Positions 38,077 to 47,175 of a stretch of 64,000 nt of DNA are shown here, one piece after another. A program made the translations under genes and the position numbers. The notes beneath the pieces are model-generated. The model was not told the origin of the DNA. It worked only from the letters and a program-made list of their open reading frames with translations, and did no database searches. This DNA comes from an uncultured Thermoanaerobaculia bacterium (GTDB taxonomy: Bacteria; Acidobacteriota; Thermoanaerobaculia; Multivoradales; Multivoraceae): contig OX638294.1 of NCBI GenBank assembly GCA_951812325.1, forward strand, positions 4,502,859-4,566,858. Reading direction: 5' to 3'. Numbering within the stretch: position 1 is the first letter of the stretch; each line of letters starts with the position of its first letter.

Positions 38077-39360
38077 ATGCTGCGCCGGCCGTTGCGGAAG
38101 ATCGGTTGCCATCGCTTCGACCTGCTGCCGATCACCCTGCTTTGCGTTGCGCTGGAGCTGCCGACCGTCTCCGGAGCGCTCGGCGCCCGGGAATCCGGCG
38201 GCGGTCCGCGCCTGGAGGGATTGGCGCCGCTCGACCTGCCGGATGACATTGCCCGGGCGAGTGACGTCCGCTGGCTGGAGGACGGTGAGTTCCTTCTCGG
38301 GGTGATCGGACGGGGCCTCTACTCCTGGCGCCTCGGCGACGAGGCGGGACAACTCAGGGTTGCTCTCGAGCAGCCTGAGGCGGAGTTCGTGAACGTTGGC
38401 GGTCGGGCGATAGTCAACTCCAGTCGGTTTGAACGGGACTACGGCCGGTTTGCCGTCTCGCCCGACGGAATCGCGTTCACGGACCTGCTCTCCGGCATCC
38501 ACCTGGCGACCGAGGATGGGGTCGACTCGCCGGCGGACCTGGAGCACCTGGGCGACCTTGACCGGCGAGGTGCGCTGACCGCGGCGGTCGGTCTGGTCCG
38601 CGAGGACGACGATGCCTGGGGGCCGTACGCCGCCTGGTTGATCGAGGACGCCGGAGGCGTCTCGCGGGGTCTCCTGCCGACGAGGGACGGCGGGCACGGT
38701 CTGGAGCTGTGCGGCGATGTGGAACTTTCGGTGATCCGTTTCATCGCGGATGATCGCCTGCTCGTGATTCCGGGCGCCGAGGCCGGTGTCTTCGTCTACG
38801 ACCGCGAGGGCGTGCTCCACGACAGCCTGGGCACGGAGACCTTCCTTGCGGAGAGTGGCTGCGACGTCGAGGCCAACGAATGGGGGAGTTCTCCCCTCAG
38901 CGATGCCTACGCTCGGGCCGATTGGTTGGGCCCTCGTCGCATCATCGACGAAGTCGTGGCCGACGGTGAAGGGAATGTGTACTTCTTCGTTCGACATGGG
39001 GCGGACGGTCCGGCGGAGGCACTGGCAGCCAGCGACCGGAAGTGGCTGCCGGGTGGCACACCGTTCCTCGTGGGTTTCGGGGCGGGGGTGCTGAACCAAC
39101 AGGCGATCAACGACCGCATCGTTGCCTCGGTTCCTCCCCCCAGGGGCAGGGTGTGCTGGGACCTGGTCCATGCCCAGGTTGACGATCTTCGGACGGTTGC
39201 GATGCGACCGTGCGTCATCGAGTCGGAGTTCGCGGACACTCGGCTGCGCGCCGACCTTCGCGGTGATCAGGCGGTGCTTCTTCTTCGCGGCGGGGCCCTG
39301 CGCGGTGGAGACGTTCGGTCGGGCAAGGCCTTCGAAGCGCGCCTTCGTCCACCGGGTTGA
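38077..39360 (+). CDS. Secreted hypothetical protein, probable beta-propeller
   Basis: 427-residue exported protein with a signal peptide near LPITLLCVALELPTVSGALG. Repeated short strands of the kind WLEDGEFLLGVIGRGLYSW, FAVSPDGIAFTD, VIRFIADDRLLVIPG and VVADGEGNVYFFVRHG suggest a propeller-like fold. No named family is recognised. AGGAGG lies 5 bp before the ATG. The stop is 17 bp before the next ATG, which begins a large exported protein, so the two are likely cotranscribed and act together outside the cytoplasm. Confidence 0.65.
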   Translation: MLRRPLRKIGCHRFDLLPITLLCVALELPTVSGALGARESGGGPRLEGLAPLDLPDDIARASDVRWLEDGEFLLGVIGRGLYSWRLGDEAGQLRVALEQPEAEFVNVGGRAIVNSSRFERDYGRFAVSPDGIAFTDLLSGIHLATEDGVDSPADLEHLGDLDRRGALTAAVGLVREDDDAWGPYAAWLIEDAGGVSRGLLPTRDGGHGLELCGDVELSVIRFIADDRLLVIPGAEAGVFVYDREGVLHDSLGTETFLAESGCDVEANEWGSSPLSDAYARADWLGPRRIIDEVVADGEGNVYFFVRHGADGPAEALAASDRKWLPGGTPFLVGFGAGVLNQQAINDRIVASVPPPRGRVCWDLVHAQVDDLRTVAMRPCVIESEFADTRLRADLRGDQAVLLLRGGALRGGDVRSGKAFEARLRPPG

Positions 39361-39377
39361 CGTGGAGGACCAGGAGG

Positions 39378-42300
39378 ATGCGATTCTCAGCCTTTGCTTC
39401 GTCGTTGGTGGTTGCGGCAGTTGCCGTCCCGGTTGCGGGCCAGGACGACGCGGTGGCGGACGCTCCGTTCCGGTTCGTATGCCGCATCGAGAGCGAACCT
39501 GTTTTCGTCAACGGGATGGCGGCGCCGGCTGACGACACCTGGGAACGGCGGGACGACGTCCCGGCGGGCCGTGCACCGGCCGCGTGCTGGGCCTGGAGCG
39601 ATTCCTGCCCACCGTTGTTGCTCGAGCCTGGACAGAACGCGGCTGCCGCCTGCCGCGCCGGCAGCGATTCGTTCAAGCCGTTGACCGTCCGCGTGCTGGA
39701 CCCCGAAGCGCCGAAGGCGGATCCGGTGGACGGAGTGGCGCCTCCAGCCGAGTACAGCGTGACCGCGGCGCCCGCGGCGATGTGGCGGCAGGCGCCGCGA
39801 GATCTGCTGCCGACGACGACCTTCGCGTCAGGGTCGCTCTCCCTCCCGCGCAACGACGAAACGTGGCGCCTCCAGGCACTGGGGGAAGGCCTCGCCTCGA
39901 CCTGGCGGGACCTGCCCGCTGAAGAGGGATCGGTTGAACTCGCGTTGGGGAAGGCGGTGAACCTCACGGTCCAGGCGACCGCTGGCGGCGCGCCCCTTGC
40001 CGGCGCGCGGATGTACCTTGTGAAGATGGAGTCGGGACCGTTCACTCCGCCCGAGCCTCTGGGCTTCGGGATGTCGGACGCTGCCGGCAAAGTGAGTCTG
40101 ACCGTGTCCGCGCGGGAGCGTGCCGCGGTCCTCGTCTCCCACGTCGCCCGGACCGCTGCGGCGTTCGAGCGCTACGCCGAGGCGCCGCCGGTTGTCGAAC
40201 TCGGTCCGGGCTTCGCGGTCACGGGTCGGACGATCGATCCGGAAGGTCGGGCCATAGCCGGGGTGCGGCTGCTGGGGCTGTCGTGGCTGGAGCACGAGCT
40301 TCCGTTGATGCGGCGCCACCTGGGAGTCTCCGGCCCGGACGGCCGGTTCTCGCTCACCGGTTTCGCCAAGGGTGCTGCGTCCCTGCGAACCGACGGCGGC
40401 GACCTCGAGTACTCGGAGAGGTTCGATCTGGAGGAATCCCTGGACCTTGGGTCAATCGTGTTGACGGCGGCAGAGACGTACTGGATCCAGGTTCTCGATG
40501 CCAGCCGCGGAACGCCGATACCCGGCGCGCGCGCATCGTCCGAGGCCGGGGAGCAAACCACGACCGACCGGGAGGGAATCGCTCTCGTGTCGCCGCGGTT
40601 CGACCGCACCCTGTTGATCAGCGCGAAGGGGTACCGGTCGGCGCGATTCGAGATCGGCGGCGGAGGCACGACGGCCAGGGAACGCTCGATGCCCGGCCTG
40701 CCAACCCTCCCCGTCGATGTGGCCGGCCGCGCCGGCGCCACGGCTGAAGAACCCCTCGTGCTCCGGCTGGATCCGGCCTTCACGGTCGAGGGCGTGTACA
40801 TGGCCGCGGACGGTGTGACTCCCGTCGCCTCGGGGCGCTTGGCGGCCGCTCGCGACATGGCGAACGGTCAAACGACCAGGCATCGAGCGATCGCCGCGGA
40901 CGGTTCCTTTTCTGTCGACCTCGAACCGGGGGCCTACACCCTGGAGCTGTCGGGCGCCAATGCCGCTCGGACGGTGCTCGACGTGCGGGGATCGGCGGGC
41001 GACGTCCGCGACCTGGGCGTCATCGCGGCCCCGACCTCCGCCTGGGTCTCCGGAACCGTGGTGAACCCGGAGTACGCGCCGGTGTTCGAGGCCTCCGTGT
41101 CCTACACGCCACCGTCGGAGTACGGTCAGTTGATCGCGTGGGCCATGGGTCGGGCAGCCACGGTGGCGACGAACCTCGACGGCTACTTTGAACTCCACGG
41201 TCTCGAGTTGGGGCGTTCGACGTTGCGCGTTGAGGCGGACGGATTCGCGCCGCTCGAGTTCGAGGTCGAAGCGAACGCGATCGAGTGGATCGATGCGGGA
41301 TTCGTGGAACTCTCGCGGGGTCGCCGCATCACGGTGCGTTCGGATGTGGGCCGCGGGCAGGTTCTGCTTGACCCTGGTGGCCGAAGCCTGCCGCGCGATC
41401 TGATCACGGGCAATCTGGAGGACGGCCTGGCGGTCGTCGATCGCGTGCCGGAGGGCGCCTTTGTTGTCCGTGTGTCCGAGAATGGCGTGGCGGCTTGCGA
41501 GAAGGAGGTGGCGGAGGCAAGCGGCGACGAACTCGTCACCTGCGATCGCAGCACGGTAACGGTCACCGGCCGCGTGACACTGGCCGGTCAGCCTGGGGCC
41601 GGAGAACTGTTCTGGGCTGCCAAGGAGAACGTCCGTCACGCGGGAGGCTTCATGAGGTCCGGCTTTGGTCCGCTTGCGAGGACGCGGGAGGTCGGGCCCA
41701 GCCGGTCGCAGAACCTGCAGGCCTCCGTTGAACTCGACGGCAACTACCGCCTCGAGGCGGTACTCCCCGGCGAGTGGACGGTTCGGTGGTCGCCGCCCGA
41801 TGGCGGCGAGCCGGAGAGCCGCGAAGTGACCGTGCCGGAGGCTCCGGGCGAAGAAGTCACGCTGAACTTCGACTACGGCGCCGTGTCGATCGAAGGCGTC
41901 GTGACGGATCCGGAGGGCGAGCCGGTCCACTTCGCGACGGTCGATGTCTTCCCCCAGCGCTCGGCGGTCATCTCGGATCCGAACGGGCGATACCAGGTCC
42001 TGGGACTCGCGCCGGGCGCCTACCAGTTGCGGGCGCGGTTCCGGCACCAGCGGTCCGGCCTTGTCGACGTCGAGTTGCGGGACTACGGCGACCGGCAGAC
42101 GGTGCAGCTCCAGCTCCGTGACGATCCGCCCAACGACGAGGTGTCAGTCCGCATACGCGGTGGCGGCGGCGGGTTCTGCTTCGTCGAGATGGAAGGGGCG
42201 GGGCAGCGGGTGGCTCGGATCGATGGCGGCGTCGCCAGAACACAACTCACGCCGCCGCTCACCGACCGCGTTCGCGTCGCCTGCCGGGCGGACGGGCGCT

Positions 42301-42602
42301 GGATTCTCGCTGGCTGGCAGCCCCTCGAACCGGCTCTGGATCGCGGCATCGATTTCGATCCCTTCGAGTCGGACTCCTCGATCGTCCTGCAAGGCGACCC
42401 GTCAACCGTCGCGGTGCAGGTCACCGGCCCCGGAGGCTGGGACCTCGGGAAGCTCCGAATCTGGTTCGGCGGCACGACGAGTTTCTCCGTCGGCGAGACG
42501 ATCTCCAACCTGCCGGAGGGCGAGTACAGCCTGCGTTGGGGGACTCAGGCCCGGACCGTGTGGACGCAGCGGCGGCGGGCTGCGGCGGTCGAGATCGATT
42601 GA
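39378..42602 (+). CDS. Large exported protein with repeated carboxypeptidase-regulatory-like domains
   Basis: 1074-residue protein with a signal peptide (FASSLVVAAVAVPVAGQ). At least five transthyretin-like beta modules of the CarboxypepD_reg type are seen, each with a G-V-VxDxxGxPVxxAxV...DxxGxFxLxGLxxGxxxLxxxxxGF pattern. Examples are VTGRTIDPEGRAIAGVRL, VSGTVVNPEYAPVFEASV and IEGVVTDPEGEPVHFATV. Such arrays occur in surface proteins of Acidobacteriota. The ATG at 39378 is preferred (GGAGG at 39364-39368) over a TTG at 39357. It is followed by a hairpin terminator before the convergent toxin-antitoxin genes. Confidence 0.8.
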   Translation: MRFSAFASSLVVAAVAVPVAGQDDAVADAPFRFVCRIESEPVFVNGMAAPADDTWERRDDVPAGRAPAACWAWSDSCPPLLLEPGQNAAAACRAGSDSFKPLTVRVLDPEAPKADPVDGVAPPAEYSVTAAPAAMWRQAPRDLLPTTTFASGSLSLPRNDETWRLQALGEGLASTWRDLPAEEGSVELALGKAVNLTVQATAGGAPLAGARMYLVKMESGPFTPPEPLGFGMSDAAGKVSLTVSARERAAVLVSHVARTAAAFERYAEAPPVVELGPGFAVTGRTIDPEGRAIAGVRLLGLSWLEHELPLMRRHLGVSGPDGRFSLTGFAKGAASLRTDGGDLEYSERFDLEESLDLGSIVLTAAETYWIQVLDASRGTPIPGARASSEAGEQTTTDREGIALVSPRFDRTLLISAKGYRSARFEIGGGGTTARERSMPGLPTLPVDVAGRAGATAEEPLVLRLDPAFTVEGVYMAADGVTPVASGRLAAARDMANGQTTRHRAIAADGSFSVDLEPGAYTLELSGANAARTVLDVRGSAGDVRDLGVIAAPTSAWVSGTVVNPEYAPVFEASVSYTPPSEYGQLIAWAMGRAATVATNLDGYFELHGLELGRSTLRVEADGFAPLEFEVEANAIEWIDAGFVELSRGRRITVRSDVGRGQVLLDPGGRSLPRDLITGNLEDGLAVVDRVPEGAFVVRVSENGVAACEKEVAEASGDELVTCDRSTVTVTGRVTLAGQPGAGELFWAAKENVRHAGGFMRSGFGPLARTREVGPSRSQNLQASVELDGNYRLEAVLPGEWTVRWSPPDGGEPESREVTVPEAPGEEVTLNFDYGAVSIEGVVTDPEGEPVHFATVDVFPQRSAVISDPNGRYQVLGLAPGAYQLRARFRHQRSGLVDVELRDYGDRQTVQLQLRDDPPNDEVSVRIRGGGGGFCFVEMEGAGQRVARIDGGVARTQLTPPLTDRVRVACRADGRWILAGWQPLEPALDRGIDFDPFESDSSIVLQGDPSTVAVQVTGPGGWDLGKLRIWFGGTTSFSVGETISNLPEGEYSLRWGTQARTVWTQRRRAAAVEID

Positions 42603-42692
42603 CCAGGCGGCGTCCAACCAGGTTAGGCGGCGACGATGGTCTCGCGCGCCCTGGTCGCCGCCGGCGTCCAGTCGCTGGTCGGCGGCCTGCAC

Positions 42693-42718
42693 CCCGGACG
42701 CCTTCCTCGGCGTCCGGG
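42693..42718. terminator. Hairpin between convergent genes
   Basis: Perfect 10-bp stem (CCCGGACGCC at 42693-42702, complement at 42709-42718) with a 6-base loop. It lies between the stop of the large exported protein and the stop of the minus-strand HEPN gene, so it can serve both. There is no T-run, so Rho-independent termination is not certain. Confidence 0.6.
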
Positions 42719-42769
42719 ACACCGTCGGTCGTCTCGACGCGGGCATCCTCAACGGCTGGTCCGTCGAGG

Positions 42770-43168
42770 TCAGTCGGACTCTGCCTCGGCCAGCTGCCGT
42801 CCGACCTCGTCCAGCAGCGCTTCGGTGAGAGCGAGGGTGCCTTCCCTGTCGATCCTCTCCAGGTCGGGCTCGACTCCGGCGTAGCGAAACGCGACGGCGT
42901 AGGGCGTGTACGGGATGAGTGCTTGGAACGGCTCCGTCGAGCTTCCTGAACTGGCGAGGCGGTCCAGCAGTTCCTCGATGTCGTGGGTGAGAGGGTAGAC
43001 CTCGCCCAGCAGGGCGATTCGGGCTTTCAGGGCTTTCTCGGCCGCCTGCTGGACGTGAGATCCGAAGACCTCGTCCGAGGTTGCATTCGGGTCGGTCATG
43101 ACCCGGAGTGCTTCGACGTCGCGTTCCGCCGCGCGCAACATCATCCGGGCGCACTTAGGGTCGCTCAT
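42770..43168 (-). CDS. HEPN-domain protein, probable toxin of HEPN/MNT pair
   Basis: 132-residue all-helical protein of the COG2250-like HEPN group: SHVQQAAEKALKARIALL, YPLTHDIEELLDRL, PYTPYAVAFRY and TEALLDEVGRQLAEAE. HEPN toxins are usually RNases; in HEPN/MNT modules the partner nucleotidyltransferase keeps them in check. The strict Rx4-6H catalytic motif is not clear here. It overlaps the upstream nucleotidyltransferase gene by 14 bp, confirming a pair. Confidence 0.85.
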   Translation of the reverse strand: MSDPKCARMMLRAAERDVEALRVMTDPNATSDEVFGSHVQQAAEKALKARIALLGEVYPLTHDIEELLDRLASSGSSTEPFQALIPYTPYAVAFRYAGVEPDLERIDREGTLALTEALLDEVGRQLAEAESD

Positions 43169-43490
43169 AGAGCACCTTTCCCTCGCGCAGCGCCCGCGCC
43201 AGCACGTGGTTCAGCGAGTCTCGCCAGTAGTCGACATCCTCCTGCGAGAAGACGAGGACGTCGGTCGAGACGCCGGACCCCGTGATCGCGTGGTAGAGCC
43301 GGACGAGTTCCTGGTGGCGACTTCGTTCTGGCCCGAAGGGTTCTGCTTCAACGACGATCAGATCGATGTCCGAGTCCTTGCGCTGATCGCCGCGAGCCCG
43401 GGAGCCGAAGAGAATGACCTGCTCCGGATCAACTTCTTCGACGATCGCCCGAACCATACGCTCGAGCGTCGCTTCCGTGACGGAAGTCAT
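43155..43490 (-). CDS. MNT-type nucleotidyltransferase, probable antitoxin
   Basis: 111-residue minimal nucleotidyltransferase. The fold signature is FGSRARGDQRKDSDIDLIV, with GSRARG at residues 29-34 and metal-binding Asp41 and Asp43. MntA-type antitoxins AMPylate and inactivate their HEPN partner; this is known for related pairs and inferred here. It is first in the two-gene unit and overlaps the HEPN gene by 14 bp. It lies beside the repeated coiled-coil fragment and the DUF262 cluster. Confidence 0.88.
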   Translation of the reverse strand: MTSVTEATLERMVRAIVEEVDPEQVILFGSRARGDQRKDSDIDLIVVEAEPFGPERSRHQELVRLYHAITGSGVSTDVLVFSQEDVDYWRDSLNHVLARALREGKVLYERP

Positions 43491-43623
43491 CGGCTCTTCT
43501 GGACGCTTGCTGGCTCCACGACCACTGACCTGATGCTAGCAACAGTCCCATCCACCGACGCCTTGCGCCGGGTAGCCTGAAGTCAGGCCGGACTCCGGCG
43601 TTGCTGGTTCCGTTGTGCCTCCG

Positions 43624-43758
43624 CTAGCCGAGCAGCCGCAGCACCAGCATCAGCGCGCCGACGGCGGCGCCGACCAGGGAGACGGTCCAGCGCATGGCGC
43701 GGACCTCGCCGCGCAACTCGCCCACGTCGGCGCGGGTGTCGCCGTGCATCCGCTCCAC
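43624..43758 (-). pseudogene. Shortened copy of the 29062-29343 coiled-coil/TM gene
   Basis: Minus-strand frame whose end (GELRGEVRAMRWTVSLVG, then AAVGALMLVLRLLG) is nearly identical to the full copy at 29.06 kb. It has one 11-residue ERMHGDTRADV unit instead of three. Similarity covers about 43622-43811; the N-terminal start of the full copy is absent and only an internal GTG or ATG could begin translation. It sits directly downstream of the stop at 43849. Confidence 0.65.
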
Positions 43759-43848
43759 GTCGGTGCGGAGCGTGGCAACCGCCGCGTCCGGATCGGCGCG
43801 GGCGACCGGCTCCGACGGCCCGGGCGCCAGCCCATCCGGCCCGGCGAA

Positions 43849-44799
43849 TCACAGCGGCAGATGCGTGCCGATGTAGCCGACTTCGACGATGCGATCCTCT
43901 GCTTCGAAGCGGAGGTGAATTCGGCCACCTGTACCGAAACGCGCATGCCATTCGAAGACCTTGCGCGCTCCTGCCACGGAAGGAAAGATGCGGGCTTGTC
44001 CGAGACGGCGGTTCGCCATCGTCTTCTGGCTCTCCGGCGTCACTTTGCAGGGCCAGGCGGGTGCAGGTCCCGACTCCCAATTCCCGGTCGCCTCGTTCAA
44101 CTGGGCCAACCGGTTCATCACGACGGAAAGTAGGCCGGTGTCCAATCGCGCAACGTGTACTTCCACCTCGGGCCCGAAGAGCAGGTGCGGGTAGAGCTCC
44201 CTTCGACAGGCCCACATCTCCACGCCGCTGGAGCATCTGCGTGAGACCACCCGCCGGTGACGACGAAGAATCGGCGCGGCGTGACGGGGCCGGGCGAGAT
44301 TGTCAACTACCTCCTCTGCCTCGTCGAACTTTCCGTTCGGCAGGAGTTCATCAAAGCGGACCGCGAAGTGATCGCGGTCCCAGATCGGCTCGGAGGGAAA
44401 GCTGAGAGCGATGCCGTGGTTGACTGCACAGAGGACCAGCGGCTCACCTTCGTCGGCTGCCAACGTCCTTGTTTCACACTCGCGTGCTTCGCAGGCCAGG
44501 AACCGGCTCTTGATGTCGTCCGTCACGTCGGCGAGGAGCGGTGTCTTCGACGTCAACCGGAGCAGGAAGCGGTACTCGTCCCTCAGGCCAGCCTGGCGGA
44601 GGCCTTGATAGCCATCGAAGAGTGACCAGCCCGCCGCAGATCGAATCTCGGCGGGTGCCTTGGCTGTCCGAAGGGACCGTTCGACCAGATCCGCTTCAAC
44701 CAGCGCCGCCATGCCTTGCGCCATGCCGCAAAGCCGACGCGTCGCTTCCTGCAAGCCGCTCGAGGGGAGACTCGCGTGGTTCAGGACCATCTCTCTCAA
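43849..44799 (-). CDS. Unrecognised protein, third gene of DUF262-AAA cluster
   Basis: 316-residue soluble protein. The N-terminal two thirds are mixed helical with several cysteines (FLACEARECETR, VLCAVNHGIALSF). The C-terminus (VFEWHARFGTGGRIHLRF, then DRIVEVGYIGTHLPL) is a compact basic beta pattern that recalls RelE/ParE-like small toxins or their inactive relatives. It is separated by one base from the ATPase gene, so it is part of the same transcript. No family name is known to me. A role as effector or adaptor of the ATPase is inferred from position. Confidence 0.6.
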   Translation of the reverse strand: MREMVLNHASLPSSGLQEATRRLCGMAQGMAALVEADLVERSLRTAKAPAEIRSAAGWSLFDGYQGLRQAGLRDEYRFLLRLTSKTPLLADVTDDIKSRFLACEARECETRTLAADEGEPLVLCAVNHGIALSFPSEPIWDRDHFAVRFDELLPNGKFDEAEEVVDNLARPRHAAPILRRHRRVVSRRCSSGVEMWACRRELYPHLLFGPEVEVHVARLDTGLLSVVMNRLAQLNEATGNWESGPAPAWPCKVTPESQKTMANRRLGQARIFPSVAGARKVFEWHARFGTGGRIHLRFEAEDRIVEVGYIGTHLPL

Positions 44800-44800
44800 G

Positions 44801-45916
44801 CTAGGGCCTGGACGTGAGCAGGCGGGCCAGGTTCTCTTCGTGCTGGTCGAAGAAGCCTGCGGGCCAGTGTGACAGCCGCCCGTCGTGGTCGAGTGACGGT
44901 GACGACACGACTACTCGTCCTGCCCTTCGCTCGAAGTAGTGGATGGACGTCGCCGCCGGTTGCAGCAGGCCGTCGTGCACCGCGATGCGAACGCCGTCGA
45001 CGAAGTGATCGCTGTGGGTCTCCACGACGACCTGAACGCCCGCCAGCGCAGCACGAACTGCCAGATCTGCGAGTTTCGTTTGACCGCGGGGGTGAACGTG
45101 GGCCTCCGGGTTCTCGATCAAGCAGAGGCTGCCGGGCGGCATCAACATGGCAACGATCACCGGCAGGGCATATGACAGTCCGAATCCGACGTTTGTCGCA
45201 CGGTGTCGCCGGCTCTCAATGTCACCCGGCCGATCGAAGCTGAAGCCGGCCATCACGGCGTCCAAGGGTGCGATCCGGTCCAGACGAAGGTGGACGCCGG
45301 GACAGATTTCCTGGAGCCAGAGGTCGACGATGTCGCCAAGCCGCCGGCTTTCACCGCCACCGAGCCGTGGATCGTCTGTCGGCACGAGGTCTGCCCAGTG
45401 CTCAACCAGGTAGTTCCAGGAATACTCGCCCCGGCTTCCGAGGTCCCTTCGTCGGGCCGATACTTCGGAGAGCGGATACGACTTCCTTGGGCCGATTCGT
45501 TCGGCCTGGACGTAGGCGAACTTGCCGCCGAAGGGCGGCGTGGCAGACCAGAGGTCCGCTACGGTCGGGGCCTGTTCTCCCTCCGCCGTGGCCAGTTGGT
45601 CGCTTGTGCTGGCGCTGACGAACTCGGCGCGCCACACTCCTGCTTCGTGGTCCGTCAACTCAAGGCCTACGACGTCGCTGACTGCCTCCTCGAACAGCAG
45701 GTCTGAGCCGGCGCCCAGGTCAGTCAGAGATCCGCCCAGCACCAGGTGGCCGTCACGGAGTTCACCGGACAGGAAGGACTGGCGGAGGACCAGCAGGGCC
45801 TGGATGACGCTGCTCTTGCCCATTCCGTTCAAGCCGCAGAGAAGACTCAGGGGCGCGCAGCGGAGGTCCAGATCCTCGAAGCACTTGAAGTTGGTCAGTC
45901 GGATGCGCTCGAGCAC
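44801..45916 (-). CDS. AAA family ATPase with DUF3696-like C-terminus
   Basis: 371-residue ABC/SMC-like ATPase of the kind found in OLD and Septu-type systems. It begins with IRLTNFKCFEDLDL, Walker A is GLNGMGKSS (28-36), the signature-like segment is NVGFGLSYALPV, Walker B is LCLIENPEAHVHPRGQ and the switch region is VVVETHSDHFVDGVR. The end (DGRLSHWPAGFFDQHEENLARLL) is the short DUF3696-type tail. There is no TOPRIM domain, so nuclease activity would have to come from a partner. It overlaps the DUF262 gene by 22 bp and is followed by the unrecognised gene after one base. Confidence 0.82.
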   Translation of the reverse strand: MLERIRLTNFKCFEDLDLRCAPLSLLCGLNGMGKSSVIQALLVLRQSFLSGELRDGHLVLGGSLTDLGAGSDLLFEEAVSDVVGLELTDHEAGVWRAEFVSASTSDQLATAEGEQAPTVADLWSATPPFGGKFAYVQAERIGPRKSYPLSEVSARRRDLGSRGEYSWNYLVEHWADLVPTDDPRLGGGESRRLGDIVDLWLQEICPGVHLRLDRIAPLDAVMAGFSFDRPGDIESRRHRATNVGFGLSYALPVIVAMLMPPGSLCLIENPEAHVHPRGQTKLADLAVRAALAGVQVVVETHSDHFVDGVRIAVHDGLLQPAATSIHYFERRAGRVVVSSPSLDHDGRLSHWPAGFFDQHEENLARLLTSRP

Positions 45917-47175
45917 CGGAGTACGTCCTCCACCAGGTTCTGAATGGCCCCGAAGCGCTTTCTGACTCGCGGCGTCTTCTGAGTCCCGTAGGAGATCGCG
46001 GCCTCGAACTCCGAGTCGTCGAGCAGGAGACGCATGAAGTGCTCCCGCACCAACGCCTTCGAAGCGATCAACCGGTCGATCTCCTCGTCACTGCAACGCG
46101 CAAAGGCGACGCTCCAAGCCTCGAACAGCTGCTTGTTGAGAGGGAACTTCCTTGGTGCCGAGCGGTACATCTTCCTGAAGGCGTCTTGGTCGAAGATCTC
46201 TCTGGCGGCCCGCATGGCTTTCCGGAAATCGGCGGCGAGTCGCTCAAGGCTGTGCCGGTCCTTGCGGTTCAGTCTCTGCATCGTCGTGCCGAGGTGGCCG
46301 TCAAGGGAGGCTTCCTGGTAGTCCTCCCATGGGTCCAGATGGAAAGCGAGGAAGCGCAGGACGCACTCGCGGTCCGCCATCCGCCGGGGGTTGATCCCTC
46401 CGGTTGCTTCCTTGAAGTCCGCCGAAGATGCAAGTGTCTCGAGGAACTGTCTGACCGGGCCGCCGTACAGCGCGTGGCGGATTTCCTGGGCCCGAAGCGG
46501 CTCACCTCCGGTGTTGATCCGCCGGAAGATGTTGAACATGACGTCGGCCGGCGTTCCGGGTTCGATGACGTTGATCGCGAGCTGCGTCTCGTTGATCCTG
46601 CGCTGAAGATTGCGCGGCAGGTCTGCGTAGTAACAATCCCTCAGATCGTCCCGATACTCCAGGTCGGTCAGTGGGAACTTGCCGGCAATGAAGTCGGTCA
46701 TCGTCGAGATGCGTTGCACACCGTCTACCACGGACCAGTTGTCGTCTTCGTCGGCCGAGACGTAGAAGACGGGAATCGGAATTCGGAGTAAGAGCGACTC
46801 GATCAGCCGACTCTTGTCCCGCGCCTTCCAGATGCCCTTGAGGCGCTGAAAGTCCGGCGCGAGGTCGATCTCGTCGAATTCGATGCGCTTGACCAGCTGG
46901 TCGACGACCACATTGACGGTCCGCACCCTGATCTTCGACGAGTCGAAGGGGTGCTCGGCTGTGGCGCCGTCCGGATCGTCTCGCTCCAATTCGACGCCAT
47001 CCTCCTGGAGTGCCTCCACCTCGGCCTCTGGTCTCCGGCCCGAGGCGCCAATCGTGGCCGGCAAGACGGGAGCGACGGGAGGCGACGTTGAGTCGGAACG
47101 CGTCGCCTGGACCGCTTGGCGTCCTGAAGGTGCGGAAAGGGCTGGCTCTTCAACGGAGTCGGCGGACATGGCCAA
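45895..47175 (-). CDS. DUF262 (ParB/GmrS-like) domain protein
   Basis: 426-residue protein. After a disordered Ala/Pro/Glu-rich head (1-80) comes a DUF262 domain: VVDQLVKRIEFDEIDLAPDF, IESLLLRIPIPVFYV, and the key VVDGVQR motif at D151-R155, followed by NIFRRINTGGEPLRAQEIRHALY. DUF262 is the NTP-sensing ParB-like fold of GmrS in type IV restriction (GmrSD); the DUF1524 HNH nuclease partner is not fused and not adjacent. The C-terminal half is helical. It is the first gene of a three-gene minus-strand unit. Confidence 0.85.
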   Translation of the reverse strand: MAMSADSVEEPALSAPSGRQAVQATRSDSTSPPVAPVLPATIGASGRRPEAEVEALQEDGVELERDDPDGATAEHPFDSSKIRVRTVNVVVDQLVKRIEFDEIDLAPDFQRLKGIWKARDKSRLIESLLLRIPIPVFYVSADEDDNWSVVDGVQRISTMTDFIAGKFPLTDLEYRDDLRDCYYADLPRNLQRRINETQLAINVIEPGTPADVMFNIFRRINTGGEPLRAQEIRHALYGGPVRQFLETLASSADFKEATGGINPRRMADRECVLRFLAFHLDPWEDYQEASLDGHLGTTMQRLNRKDRHSLERLAADFRKAMRAAREIFDQDAFRKMYRSAPRKFPLNKQLFEAWSVAFARCSDEEIDRLIASKALVREHFMRLLLDDSEFEAAISYGTQKTPRVRKRFGAIQNLVEDVLRCSSASD

